Origin: Methylobacterium currus
GTDB taxonomy: Bacteria > Pseudomonadota > Alphaproteobacteria > Rhizobiales > Beijerinckiaceae
Length of the DNA: 64,000 nt
Assembly (NCBI RefSeq): GCF_003058325.1
Contig: NZ_CP028843.1
Span: forward strand, 1,479,501 to 1,543,500
Direction of reading: 5' to 3'
Position 1 is the first letter of the stretch; each line of letters opens with the position of its first letter. The translations under genes were made by a program, and so were the position numbers. Shown piece after piece: positions 17,861-26,256 of the stretch. Under the pieces are notes generated by a model. It was not told the origin of the DNA and did not search any database. It saw nothing but the letters and a program-made list of their open reading frames with translations.

Positions 17861-18500
17861 TCAATGTCCCGACGTGCAGCAGGCACTGGCGACCGGGGCG
17901 GGCACGTTGCTCTTGAGCCAGCAGCGGGCCTGCGGCCCCTGGACGCCGGGCCGCACATACGTCCACGCCTTGCATTGCGCCTCGCCGTTGCAGGCGCTCA
18001 GGCAGAGATTCGCGTCGGCCTGTGCGAGGACGACGTTGCGATAATCCAGGCCGGGGCGATCCGTGCTGTATTCCAGGCCTTTGACGCCTGACGTGCAGCA
18101 CGAGCTGGCCATGGCGGCGGGCACCTTGTTCTTGAGCCAGCAGCGCGCCTTGGGTCCCTGGACGCCGGGCCGCACATACGTCCACGCCTTGCATTGCGCC
18201 TCGCCGTTGCAGGCATTCGAGCACAGGTTCGCATCGGCCTGCGCCAGGTCGAAGCTGCGGTAATCCAGGCCGGGACGATCCAGGCTGTATTCCATGTTCT
18301 TGGCTCCGGACGTGCAGCACGAATTGGCCACGGCCGGCGGCACGTTGCTCTTGAGCCAGCAGCGGGCCTGCGGGCCCTGGACGCCGGGCCGCACATACGT
18401 CCACGCCTTGCATTGCGCCTCGCCGTCACAGGCATTCAAGCAGAGGCCCGGATCGGCCTGCGCCAGGCTGAAATTCCGGTAATCCAGGCCAGGACGATCG
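17861..18500 (-). repeat. Three tandem 219-bp repeats encoding PAN/Apple-like modules
   Basis: The 3' third of the metalloprotease gene consists of three head-to-tail copies (about 18282-18500, 18063-18281 and 17861-18062, the last lacking its final residues). Long identical blocks, such as the one encoding CKAWTYVRPGVQGP, indicate recent duplication or ongoing gene conversion. Confidence 0.88.
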
Positions 18501-19810
18501 ATGTTCTCCTCCGGATACCCTGCGTTGCGGAATGCCGCGACGGTGGCGGCAGTCGCATTCAGCACCCTGGCATTGTTGTTGGATGCCGTACTGCCCATCG
18601 CGATGCCGTTATACTGCACGTCGGGATTGGACCAGTACTGGAGCCGCGGACAGCCGCCGGAGCAGGCATAGGCCATGATCGTCCGCCAGGCCGGCGTGGG
18701 CGAGAGATGCTGGAGGCCGTGCCCATACGCGAAAGGCGTGTTCGTCGAGTCGGTGGCCGGATCGTGCCGGGCGCCCTGCAGGTGACCGAGCTCATGCGCG
18801 AAGGAGTAGTACCCAGTCGCGCAATCGTAATGAACGATGGCGAATGCCGTCGCTTCTGTTGCCATGATCGCGTCGGCGAGCCCGCAATAATCGCTTTGGT
18901 TGACGATCATGATCGACATATCGGCCTTTGAGGTATTTCTTCTATTTTTTATGGTCGCATTGGAAGCAAAATCTGCCAGTATCGTATCGAAGCTTTTCCC
19001 GGCTTCAGAATAGGCAAGCTCGAGAGAATCGACGACGTTAAGCCTGATGTTGATGCGGCTGTTGATGTATGACTGATTGGCTTCGGCCACCGCCAACTGG
19101 ATGGTGGTGTTGATATCCGAGACGGCCCCCCGTGCGGAGGCCGTGTAGGCAACCAGGATGTCGATCCTGGTCCGAGCGTCGCCGGCCGGCGAGTCCTGGG
19201 CAACGGTGGGAGCCTGGATATCGCCACGTCGCTCCTTCTGCTGAAAACTTGGCGGATGCTCGGGCGGGAAGCGTTTTTCGTCGACTTTGATCAGTGCGTG
19301 CACCCCGTTGCCGACCGGCTCTATCCGGTAGAGCGTGCCTTGATCTTGTATGGATCCAGTTATGTTGTCGCCGTGGACGATCAGCGTCGCTTGACCGGGC
19401 ACTCCGCTCAACGTTCCGTACCAGGTAAAATCGCCCGGACTCCTGGTTTCTTCATTGCGTTTGTCGATCTTGAAGGAGGCGGCGTTGGGGACGGACACCT
19501 GCAGGCTGTCGTTGCGCAGTGCATTGATGTCGACACGCACGAGATCGAGCGATTGGGTGGTGGCACGCTGTCGAAGCTTCTCGATCGCCTGCTGTTGAGC
19601 GGGCGTTGCATCCTGCAGCTGGTTCGCGGGAAGCGGCGAAAACAGCTCCTGGGCATGCGCGACGAAACTTCCCATGAAGAAGAGGCACAATGCGAGCACC
19701 GCAGGATGCGGCCAATCGGCGAACCGGAAGCGACGTCGTCGCGACGGCCAATCGATCATCGCCAGTGCTGCGAGACGCGCGTACGGTGAAGAAGCGTGAT
19801 GATGTTTCAT
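17861..19810 (-). CDS. Secreted reprolysin-like zinc metalloprotease with three PAN/Apple-like domains
   Basis: A 649-residue protein. A basic N-terminus precedes the hydrophobic VLALCLFFMGSFVAHA, so export is likely. A propeptide-like region runs to about residue 210. The catalytic domain carries HELGHLQGARHD (about 339-350), the HExxHxxGxxHD zinc site of M12-type proteases, and the Met-turn IMAYACSGG. After residue 437 come three near-identical modules of 73 residues, each starting DRPGLDYR and containing CKAWTYVRPGVQGP and CWLK. Their conserved Cys fit PAN/Apple adhesion domains. Start ATG 19810 has GGAGG 8 nt upstream. The gene is far less GC-rich at its 5' end and lies beside an AT-rich island, suggesting acquisition. 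A role in degrading or binding extracellular protein is inferred. Confidence 0.9.
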   Translation of the reverse strand: MKHHHASSPYARLAALAMIDWPSRRRRFRFADWPHPAVLALCLFFMGSFVAHAQELFSPLPANQLQDATPAQQQAIEKLRQRATTQSLDLVRVDINALRNDSLQVSVPNAASFKIDKRNEETRSPGDFTWYGTLSGVPGQATLIVHGDNITGSIQDQGTLYRIEPVGNGVHALIKVDEKRFPPEHPPSFQQKERRGDIQAPTVAQDSPAGDARTRIDILVAYTASARGAVSDINTTIQLAVAEANQSYINSRINIRLNVVDSLELAYSEAGKSFDTILADFASNATIKNRRNTSKADMSIMIVNQSDYCGLADAIMATEATAFAIVHYDCATGYYSFAHELGHLQGARHDPATDSTNTPFAYGHGLQHLSPTPAWRTIMAYACSGGCPRLQYWSNPDVQYNGIAMGSTASNNNARVLNATAATVAAFRNAGYPEENIDRPGLDYRNFSLAQADPGLCLNACDGEAQCKAWTYVRPGVQGPQARCWLKSNVPPAVANSCCTSGAKNMEYSLDRPGLDYRSFDLAQADANLCSNACNGEAQCKAWTYVRPGVQGPKARCWLKNKVPAAMASSCCTSGVKGLEYSTDRPGLDYRNVVLAQADANLCLSACNGEAQCKAWTYVRPGVQGPQARCWLKSNVPAPVASACCTSGH

Positions 19811-20494
19811 CTCAGCATCCTCCTCGTTGTCATCAGAGATGTGCTTCGCATCGCGGCGTGCGAGATCGTAATCAATATGTGCATTTTGTCGGTAATTTTC
19901 GAATTTATTGCTTTTACATAAACTATACATATTTGTAAATTTGACTGGTATGATTGTATTTCCTCATAAAAAAATCAAATGTAAGTTCCGTTTCGCGATT
20001 TTATCACATTATATTTATCATAAATAGCGCAATATTTACAAGATTGATAATAGAATTCAATAAAACCCTTTCGTCCGTCATGCCGATGATGCCGTTGTTT
20101 CGGCCAGCGACCCGGACAGGCGCAAACATTTCATGTAATCGCGCCAGGCGTGTGTCTTCATAATGATCAATTCCATGATCATTAGCAATAGGGACGTGAC
20201 GTTTTCGCCATCACCGCCAAAATGGCAGAGAAGAGATGCCGCCGCCTCGAGGGGCAGCGGCACGCTCCGAACCGCGTCTCTTGTTCCAGATGCCAAGCTT
20301 ATACACGAAGCCCGAGAAGGAATCGGATACTTCGGTCGGCCGAGGCGCGCTCGCGGCACGGAGTGCGGCCCTGCGCGCTCCACCCGACACCCTTCTCACG
20401 CCGCCGCCGGCGCCCGGCCGAGCGCGGCGCGGCCGAGGCCGCGCATCCGGGAATCCGCATCGACGTTCCGAGGGCGGGCACGCCGACGCGCATC
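19811..20494. other. AT-rich intergenic island upstream of the metalloprotease
   Basis: Roughly 19830-20165 is dominated by A and T with runs such as CATAAAAAAATCAAATG, in sharp contrast to the rest of the window. It holds the likely metalloprotease promoter (leftward). Small open frames here look fortuitous. Between 20165 and 20494 the composition returns to GC-rich, and I see no gene. Confidence 0.6.
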
Positions 20495-20559
20495 GTCGGG
20501 CGAGGCAAGTCGGGCGAGGCAAGTCGGGCGAGGCAAGTCGGGCGAGACAAGTCGGGCGA
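20495..20559. repeat. 14-bp tandem repeat
   Basis: Four and a half copies of GTCGGGCGAGGCAA run head to tail (units at 20495, 20509, 20523, 20537 with one change, and a partial at 20551). The array ends about 20 bp downstream of the amidohydrolase stop codon. Confidence 0.9.
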
Positions 20560-20581
20560 TCTTGCGACCGCCCGATCGCGC

Positions 20582-21820
20582 CTACCGGTTGGCCCGCGCC
20601 AGGGCGGCGTGGAGCAGCAGGTTCACGCCCGGCAGGGTCGGCTCCAGGGCGATGTCCTCGGCCTCGTTGTGGGTGATGCCGTCCCGGCAGGGGGTGAAGA
20701 TCATGCAGGCGGGGGCGACCCGGGCGACGTGGTAGGCGTCGTGGCCGGCCTGGGAGCGCAGGTCCATGGTCGGGATCTCCAGCCGCCCGGCGGTCTCGCG
20801 CAAGGTGCCGATCAGCCCGTCGTCGAAGGAGAAGACGCCGAAACCCCATTCCTCGGCGATGGAGATCTGCGTGAGCGAGCGGGCGGCGCAGTCGGGCAGG
20901 GCGGCGCGCAAGCTGGCCTTCATGGCCTCGAGGGTCTCGAGCTTGGGCGCCCGCATGTCGATGAAGAGCTCGGCGTATTCCGACAGGGTGCCGGGGAGGT
21001 TCGGCACCAGGTCGAGGCGGGCGGCGGTGGCCTTGGCGTCGGTGTCGGCATGGGCCCAGCCGATGTCGTTGACCGCCACCGCCACCATGGCGGCGCCGAC
21101 GAGGGCATTGTGGCGCTCGCTCATCGGGGTCGGGCCGGTATGGGCGGTGGCGCCCTCGACGGCGATGCGCATGCCGCAGCTCGGATAGCCGCCCGTCACG
21201 ATGCCGACCGGCACGCCGGCCCGGTCGAGGGCCGGGCCCTGCTCGATGTGCAACTCGAAATAGGCGTCGATGGTGCGCCCGCCGACGGGCGCCGAGCCGC
21301 GATAGCCGATGCCGTCGAGGGCGTCGCCGAAGCGGATCCCGTCGCGGTCGCGCCGGTTCTCGACCCAGTCCGGCGTCGCCTGGCCGGACCAGGCGAGGGA
21401 GCAGAGCATCGGCGGCGAGAACCGCGCGCCCTCCTCGTTGGTCCAGTTCACCACCTCGATGCTGCGGCGCGTCGCGATCCCGAGGTCGTCGAGGGTGCGC
21501 AGGATCTCCAGCCCCGCGAGCACGCCGAGGATGCCGTCGAAGCGCCCGCCGGCCCATTGCGTGTCGAGATGGCTGCCGATCACCACCGGCGGCAGGTCGG
21601 GCTCGGTGCCCGCCCGCCGCAGCACCATGTTGCCGAGCCCGTCGACGGTGAGCGGATAGCCGCCCTCCTCGGCCCAGGCTTTGAGCTGGTCGCGCATCAC
21701 CCGGTCCGGCTCGGTCAGGGTCAGGCGCCGCAAGCCCCCCCGGGGCCCGGTGCCGATGCCGGCCGACACCATCAGGGTGTCCCACAGCCGGTTGCCGTTC
21801 ACGGAAAGGTTGGTGGTCAT
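20582..21820 (-). CDS. M20-family Zn-dependent amidohydrolase (hydantoinase/carbamoylase or allantoate type)
   Basis: A 412-residue cytosolic metallo-amidohydrolase. Metal ligands are visible in IGSHLDTQWAGGRFDGILG and WTNEEGARF; the dimerisation-domain substrate motif is ELHIEQGPAL. The lid region is GATAHTGPTPMSERHNAL, and the last ligand region is MDLRSQAGHDAYHVAR then HNEAEDI. These are the marks of the N-carbamoyl-L-amino acid hydrolase / allantoate amidohydrolase group. Which ureido substrate it uses cannot be settled, and no hydantoinase neighbour is present. The flavin oxidoreductase gene upstream on the same strand could be cotranscribed. Confidence 0.9.
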   Translation of the reverse strand: MTTNLSVNGNRLWDTLMVSAGIGTGPRGGLRRLTLTEPDRVMRDQLKAWAEEGGYPLTVDGLGNMVLRRAGTEPDLPPVVIGSHLDTQWAGGRFDGILGVLAGLEILRTLDDLGIATRRSIEVVNWTNEEGARFSPPMLCSLAWSGQATPDWVENRRDRDGIRFGDALDGIGYRGSAPVGGRTIDAYFELHIEQGPALDRAGVPVGIVTGGYPSCGMRIAVEGATAHTGPTPMSERHNALVGAAMVAVAVNDIGWAHADTDAKATAARLDLVPNLPGTLSEYAELFIDMRAPKLETLEAMKASLRAALPDCAARSLTQISIAEEWGFGVFSFDDGLIGTLRETAGRLEIPTMDLRSQAGHDAYHVARVAPACMIFTPCRDGITHNEAEDIALEPTLPGVNLLLHAALARANR

Positions 21821-21913
21821 CGCGGGTCCTCACGCTGCACTCGGGGGAGCGGGCGCCAGGATGCGAGGACCGTGCCCGGCGGACAAGCGCCGGGCGCGGG
21901 GGTAGGATGCGCG

Positions 21914-22864
21914 CTACCCGAGCCGTGCCCGCGCCGCCGCGTATTCCGCCTTCAGCCGGTCGATCACCACGGCGGTCGCCGGCGCGTCGTCGATGGTGCC
22001 GACGCCCTGGCCGGCGCCCCAGATGTCGCGCCAGGCCTTGGTGGTGCCCGAGCCGAAATTCATCTTGGTCTTGTCGACCTCGGGCAGCGCGTTGGGGTCG
22101 AGGCCGGCGGCGGTCACGCTGGGCTTGAGGTAGTTGCCCGGCACGCCGGTGAAGTAGGGGGTGTAGAGAACGTCGGCCGCGGTCGTGCCGACGATCATCT
22201 CCTTGTAGGCCGGCGCGGCGTTCGCTTCCTGCGTGGCGATGAAGCGGGTGCCCATATAGGCCAGATCCGCGCCCATCGCCTGGGCGGCCAGGATCGCGTC
22301 GCCGGTGGTGATCGCGCCGGACAGGATCAGCGGTCCTCCGTAGAAGCGCCGCACCTCGCCGACGAGGGCGAAGGGCGAGAGCGTGCCGGCATGCCCCCCG
22401 GCCCCGGCGCAGACCAGGATCAGCCCGTCGACGCCGGCCTCCAGCGCCTTCTCGGCGTGGCGCACCGTCGTGACGTCGTGGAACACGAGCCCGCCCCAGC
22501 CGTGCACCGCCGAGACCACGGCGTCGGGCGCGCGCAGCGAGGTGATGATGATCGGGACGCGGTGCTTGGCGCAGACCGTCAGGTCGTGCTCCAGCCGGTC
22601 GTTCGAGGCGTGGACGATCTGGTTCACCGCGTAAGGCGCGACGATCCGCTCAGGGTCCGCCGCCTTGGCCTGGCTCAGCGCCCCGGTGATCTGCGTCAGC
22701 CACTCGTCCAGCGCCTCCTTCGGCCGGGCGTTGAGGGCCGGGAAGGAGCCGACGATGCCGTTCACGCATTGCGCGATGACCAGGTCCGGCCCCGAGACGA
22801 TGAACATCGGCGAGGCGATCACCGGCAGGGCGAGGGCGTGGCGGAGGCTGTCGGGCAGGGACAT
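21914..22864 (-). CDS. NAD(P)H-dependent flavin oxidoreductase / nitronate monooxygenase
   Basis: A 316-residue TIM-barrel FMN enzyme of the 2-nitropropane dioxygenase family. Features: LPVIASPMFIVSGPDLVIAQ at the N-terminus; FHDVTTVRHAEKALEAGVDG; the phosphate-binding GAGGHAGTLSPFALV; and the second FMN site SGAITTGDAILAAQAMGADL followed by AYMGTRFIAT. These place it in the family that oxidises alkyl nitronates or related compounds. The start ATG at 22864 directly precedes the conserved strand; upstream sequence in frame is not protein-like. Physiological substrate unknown. Confidence 0.92.
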   Translation of the reverse strand: MSLPDSLRHALALPVIASPMFIVSGPDLVIAQCVNGIVGSFPALNARPKEALDEWLTQITGALSQAKAADPERIVAPYAVNQIVHASNDRLEHDLTVCAKHRVPIIITSLRAPDAVVSAVHGWGGLVFHDVTTVRHAEKALEAGVDGLILVCAGAGGHAGTLSPFALVGEVRRFYGGPLILSGAITTGDAILAAQAMGADLAYMGTRFIATQEANAAPAYKEMIVGTTAADVLYTPYFTGVPGNYLKPSVTAAGLDPNALPEVDKTKMNFGSGTTKAWRDIWGAGQGVGTIDDAPATAVVIDRLKAEYAAARARLG

Positions 22865-23023
22865 CGGCGGCGTGGCTCCCAGGGTTTCGTTGACGGTCTC
22901 GTTCGCGAGATGTCGTTGCGCTCTCGCATCGCACCAGGCGCCGGGTGCGGTCAACGGGCGGCTTGACGGGGGCCGGCGTCGGCATTCCTGTTCGCGCCTT
23001 CCCCCACGACCAGGAGGCACGGC

Positions 23024-24244
23024 GTGCAGGCTGAGATCGGAAACCCGGAGGCCGTCGGCCTCTCGTCGGAGCGGCTGGAGCGGATCGTCCCGTGGATGCG
23101 GGGCTACGTCGCGGCCGGCAAGCTGCCGGGCCTGTCGGTGACCGTGGCCCGGCGCGGCCAAGTGGTGTTTTCCCGCCAGGAGGGCCTGCGCGACCTCGCC
23201 CGCGGCCTGCCGATGGAGCACGACACCATCGTGCGCATCTACTCGATGACGAAGCCGCTGACCTCGGTGGCGATCCTGATGCTGTACGAGGAAGGCCTGT
23301 TTCAGCTCGACGACCCCATCACCCGCTTCCTGCCCGAGTTCCGCGACATGCGGGTGCTCGTCGGCGGCAGCCGCGCCAAGCCCGAGACCGTGCCGGCGGA
23401 GCGCGACATCACGTTTCGCGATCTCCTCACCCACACCTCGGGCCTCTCCTACGGCTTCATGGACGCGACCCTGGTCGACCGGATGTACCGGGAGGAGGGC
23501 GTCGATTTCCAGACCGCCGAGACCTCGCTCGCCGAGGTGGTGGCGAAGGCCTCACGCCTGCCGCTGCTCGCCCAGCCGGGGGCGGAGTGGAACTACAGCA
23601 TCGCCACCGACGTGCTCGGCCACCTCGTGGCGGTGATCTCTGGCCAGCCCTTCGACGCCTTCCTGCGCGAGCGGATCATCCGGCCGCTCGGCATGGTCGA
23701 TACCGACTTCCACGTTCCGCCGGAGAAGATCGCCCGCTTCGCCTCGAACTACGCGCTCGGCGAGGGCGGCCGCCTGACCCTGATCGACGACGCCCGCGAG
23801 GGCCGCTACGCCCGTCCCCGCACCGTGCCGTCGGGCGGCGGCGGCCTCGTCTCGACGGCGTCCGACTACGCCCGGTTCTGCCGCTTCATCCTCGGGGGCG
23901 GGGCGCTCGACGGCGTGCGGCTCCTCGGCCGCAAGACCGTGGCGCTGATGACCGCCAACCACCTGCGCGGCGACCTCGCCGATATGGGCCAGCCGCGCTT
24001 CTCGGAATCGAGCTACAGCGGCATCGGCTTCGGCCTCGGCTTCTCGGTGATGCTCGACCCGGCCAAGGCGCAGATCCTCGGCACCCCGGGCGAGGTCGCC
24101 TGGGGCGGGGCGGCCTCGACGGCGTTCTGGATCGACCCGGCCGAGGACCTGTTCGTGATCCTGCTGACGCAGCTCATGCCGTCCTCGACCTGGCCGATCC
24201 GGCGCGAGCTGCGGGTGCTCACCTACGCGGCGATCACGGAGTGA
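23024..24244 (+). CDS. Beta-lactamase-fold serine hydrolase
   Basis: A 406-residue protein starting at GTG 23024 with a GGAGG upstream. It belongs to the class C beta-lactamase-like hydrolase family (esterase/EstB type). The nucleophile motif is SMTK (about residues 74-77) in VRIYSMTKPLTSVAILMLYE. The Tyr motif is in EWNYSIATDVLGHL, and VAWGGAASTAFWIDP takes the place of the KTG region. There is no signal peptide, so it is probably cytosolic and not an antibiotic resistance enzyme. It is divergent from the nitronate monooxygenase gene and convergent with the DUF2189 gene. Confidence 0.9.
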   Translation: MQAEIGNPEAVGLSSERLERIVPWMRGYVAAGKLPGLSVTVARRGQVVFSRQEGLRDLARGLPMEHDTIVRIYSMTKPLTSVAILMLYEEGLFQLDDPITRFLPEFRDMRVLVGGSRAKPETVPAERDITFRDLLTHTSGLSYGFMDATLVDRMYREEGVDFQTAETSLAEVVAKASRLPLLAQPGAEWNYSIATDVLGHLVAVISGQPFDAFLRERIIRPLGMVDTDFHVPPEKIARFASNYALGEGGRLTLIDDAREGRYARPRTVPSGGGGLVSTASDYARFCRFILGGGALDGVRLLGRKTVALMTANHLRGDLADMGQPRFSESSYSGIGFGLGFSVMLDPAKAQILGTPGEVAWGGAASTAFWIDPAEDLFVILLTQLMPSSTWPIRRELRVLTYAAITE

Positions 24245-24267
24245 CCGCTACGCTGACGGAGCAACCG

Positions 24268-25056
24268 TCACGCCACCGCCCGGCGGTAGAGGTGCCAGGT
24301 GGCGTGGCCGAGCACCGGCAGCACCACGGCGAGCCCGACGAACAGCGACAGCATGCCGATGACGAGCATCCCCGCCACGATGGCGCCCCAGGCGAGCATC
24401 GTGCCGGGGTTCTCGCGCATCAGCGCCATCGAGGTCTCGATCGCGGTGCCGGCATCCGCATCCTTGTCGATGATGAGCGGGATCGAGACCGCGCTCACGG
24501 CGAGCGCCAGGAGCGAGAAGGCCGCACCCACGAGGTTGCCGGCGAGGATCAGGCCCCAGCCCCGCGGCGTGGTCAGCACGTCGTCCAGGAAGGCGAGCAG
24601 CGAGGGCTCGGTGACGCTGCCGTAGAGCGCCCAGTACAGGCCCATGGCGGCGGAGAGCCAGGCGAGGAAGATCAGCGCCAGCACCACGCCGATCGCCGTC
24701 ACGGCCTTGGCCGAGCGGCCGCGCAGGGGTGCGTAGGCGTCGGTCCAGGCGGTGGACAGGCCCCATTCCCGCCGCCGGCTCAGCTCGTAGAGGCCGAGCG
24801 CCGCGAAGGGCCCGATCAGCGCGAAGCCGGCGGCGAGCGGGAACAGGATCGGGATCAGGTCGCGCTCGAAGGTCGCCGCCGCGATCAGCACGCCGGCGAT
24901 GGGATAGATCAGCACCACGAACAGCACGTGGGTCGGCATCGCCAGGAAGTCGTCGACGCCCCGCGACAGGGCGGTCTTGAGGTCCTGGATGCCGATCCGC
25001 CGCACGATGGGGCGGGCGGCGGCGAAGCCGTGGGAGAATGTGGGCGAACTCGTCAT
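24268..25056 (-). CDS. DUF2189 integral membrane protein
   Basis: A 262-residue inner-membrane protein with about six hydrophobic helices (for example HVLFVVLIYPIAGVLIAAAT, LFPLAAGFALIGPFAALGLY, AIGVVLALIFLAWLSAAMGL, and two near the end). The N-terminal IQDLKTALSRGVDDFLAMP and the polar loop YELSRRREWG are typical of DUF2189. Family function is unknown. Start ATG 25056 is supported by GGAGGAG about 7 nt upstream. Confidence 0.9.
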   Translation of the reverse strand: MTSSPTFSHGFAAARPIVRRIGIQDLKTALSRGVDDFLAMPTHVLFVVLIYPIAGVLIAAATFERDLIPILFPLAAGFALIGPFAALGLYELSRRREWGLSTAWTDAYAPLRGRSAKAVTAIGVVLALIFLAWLSAAMGLYWALYGSVTEPSLLAFLDDVLTTPRGWGLILAGNLVGAAFSLLALAVSAVSIPLIIDKDADAGTAIETSMALMRENPGTMLAWGAIVAGMLVIGMLSLFVGLAVVLPVLGHATWHLYRRAVA

Positions 25057-25603
25057 CGCGTCTCCTCCGGGGGGAGGCACCCGCGACGGGTTGGCCGGGC
25101 CGCGTGTCGGGCCGTCGGGTCGGCGGTCCTCAGGCGCCCGGTCCGGCCCGCACGGGCACCGGACAGATCGGTCGCATCAAGCCTGGTCGTCTCGCACCGG
25201 GCGGGGGGCTCCCGCCGCACGCCGCAACGTTAACGCGAGGCCGGGCCGCCCGCCAAGGGGGTGGCGCGCACGATCGCGCGACGGGAACCGGGCGGGGGCG
25301 GCATATTGCGGGCGCCCCGCCCGCGGACGGGGATGGTGCGTGGCCGGCCCGCGTCCTGGCGCCGGCGAGCCTCGTGCCCTGCACGGGCGCCCGACGGCCG
25401 GAGGAGGCCGCCCGCCTCACGGAGGCGTTCCGCGACCGCGACTGGCGCCGGGGTGCGCAGGCTGCATCGGAACGGGCGGCCGGGCCCGCGGGCCTTCGTG
25501 GCGGGAGAGGACTGGTGGCTGGAGCGAGAGCGGTGGCCCCGGGGTGCCGCACCGCCCGCTTCCGGGCTACAAGGAGCCACCTTCGTCTCATCCAAGGCCG
25601 ACC
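25057..25603. other. Long intergenic stretch, possibly a decayed gene
   Basis: About 545 bases between the DUF2189 gene and the MBL gene. No intact gene is convincing. On the + strand the peptide pieces RVLAPASLVPCTGARRPEEA and LTEAFRDRDW in one frame, and RPGPRAFVAGEDWWLERE in another, look protein-like, so a degraded coding sequence is possible. Confidence 0.3.
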
Positions 25604-26245
25604 ATGCCGAGCACGCCCCGCGCCGCGATCATCCCGGTCACGCCGTTCCAGCAGAACTGCACCCTCCTGTGGTGCGAGGCGACGAAGCGGGCCGCGGTGA
25701 TCGATCCGGGCGGCGATCTCGACCGGATCCAGGCGGCGATCGCCAAGGCCGGGGTCACGGTCGAGAAGATCCTGCTCACCCACGGCCATATCGACCATGC
25801 CGGCGGCGCGGCCGACCTGCGCGACGCGCTGAACGTGCCGGTCGAGGGGCCGCACATCGCCGACAAGCCGCTCCTCGACAGCCTGCCCGAGACCGGGGCG
25901 GCCTACGGCCTCGGCGGTGCGAAGGCGATCACCCCCGACCGCTGGCTGAACGAGGGCGACACGGTGACGGTCGGCGAGCTGACCTTCGACGTGCTGCACT
26001 GTCCCGGCCACTCCCCGGGCAGCGTCGTGCTGGTGAGCCGGGACGCCCGCTTCGCGCAGGTCGGCGACGTGCTGTTCCGGGGCTCGGTCGGCCGCACCGA
26101 CCTGCCGGGGGGCGACCACGGCACCCTGATCGCCTCGATCAAGACCAAGCTCCTGCCGCTCGGCGACGACGTCGCCTTCATCCCCGGCCACGGCCCGACC
26201 GGCACGATCGGCCAGGAGCGGCTGTCGAACCCCTTCATTCAGTAG
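25604..26245 (+). CDS. MBL-fold hydrolase, YcbL/glyoxalase II-like
   Basis: A 213-residue metallo-beta-lactamase-fold hydrolase. The zinc motif is THGHIDHAGGAADL, with further ligands in LHCPGHSPGSVVL, QVGDVLFRGSVGRTDLPGG and the terminal IPGHGPTGTIGQE. The compact length, FQQNCTLLW start and absence of the glyoxalase II C-terminal domain fit the YcbL group, for which weak hydroxyacylglutathione hydrolysis is known. It ends 11 nt before the aldo-keto reductase gene, and a detoxification operon is plausible. Confidence 0.92.
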   Translation: MPSTPRAAIIPVTPFQQNCTLLWCEATKRAAVIDPGGDLDRIQAAIAKAGVTVEKILLTHGHIDHAGGAADLRDALNVPVEGPHIADKPLLDSLPETGAAYGLGGAKAITPDRWLNEGDTVTVGELTFDVLHCPGHSPGSVVLVSRDARFAQVGDVLFRGSVGRTDLPGGDHGTLIASIKTKLLPLGDDVAFIPGHGPTGTIGQERLSNPFIQ

Positions 26246-26256
26246 GAAATTCCGCC

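Noticed and set aside
19954..20163. A 69-codon + strand frame in the AT-rich island
   Set aside because: No ribosome site, biased hydrophobic/Ser composition and no family; probably fortuitous in AT-rich DNA.
20495..20559. Short direct repeats considered as a CRISPR array
   Set aside because: Units are contiguous without spacers and no cas genes are present; the same holds for the 42.3- and 46.3-kb arrays.
20222..22966. A 914-codon + strand frame over the amidohydrolase and nitronate monooxygenase genes
   Set aside because: Antisense shadow; low-complexity translation, while the opposite strand has two textbook enzymes.
23092..25233. A 713-codon + strand frame across the serine hydrolase and DUF2189 genes
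   Set aside because: Out-of-frame shadow; the hydrolase frame from 23024 carries the catalytic motifs.
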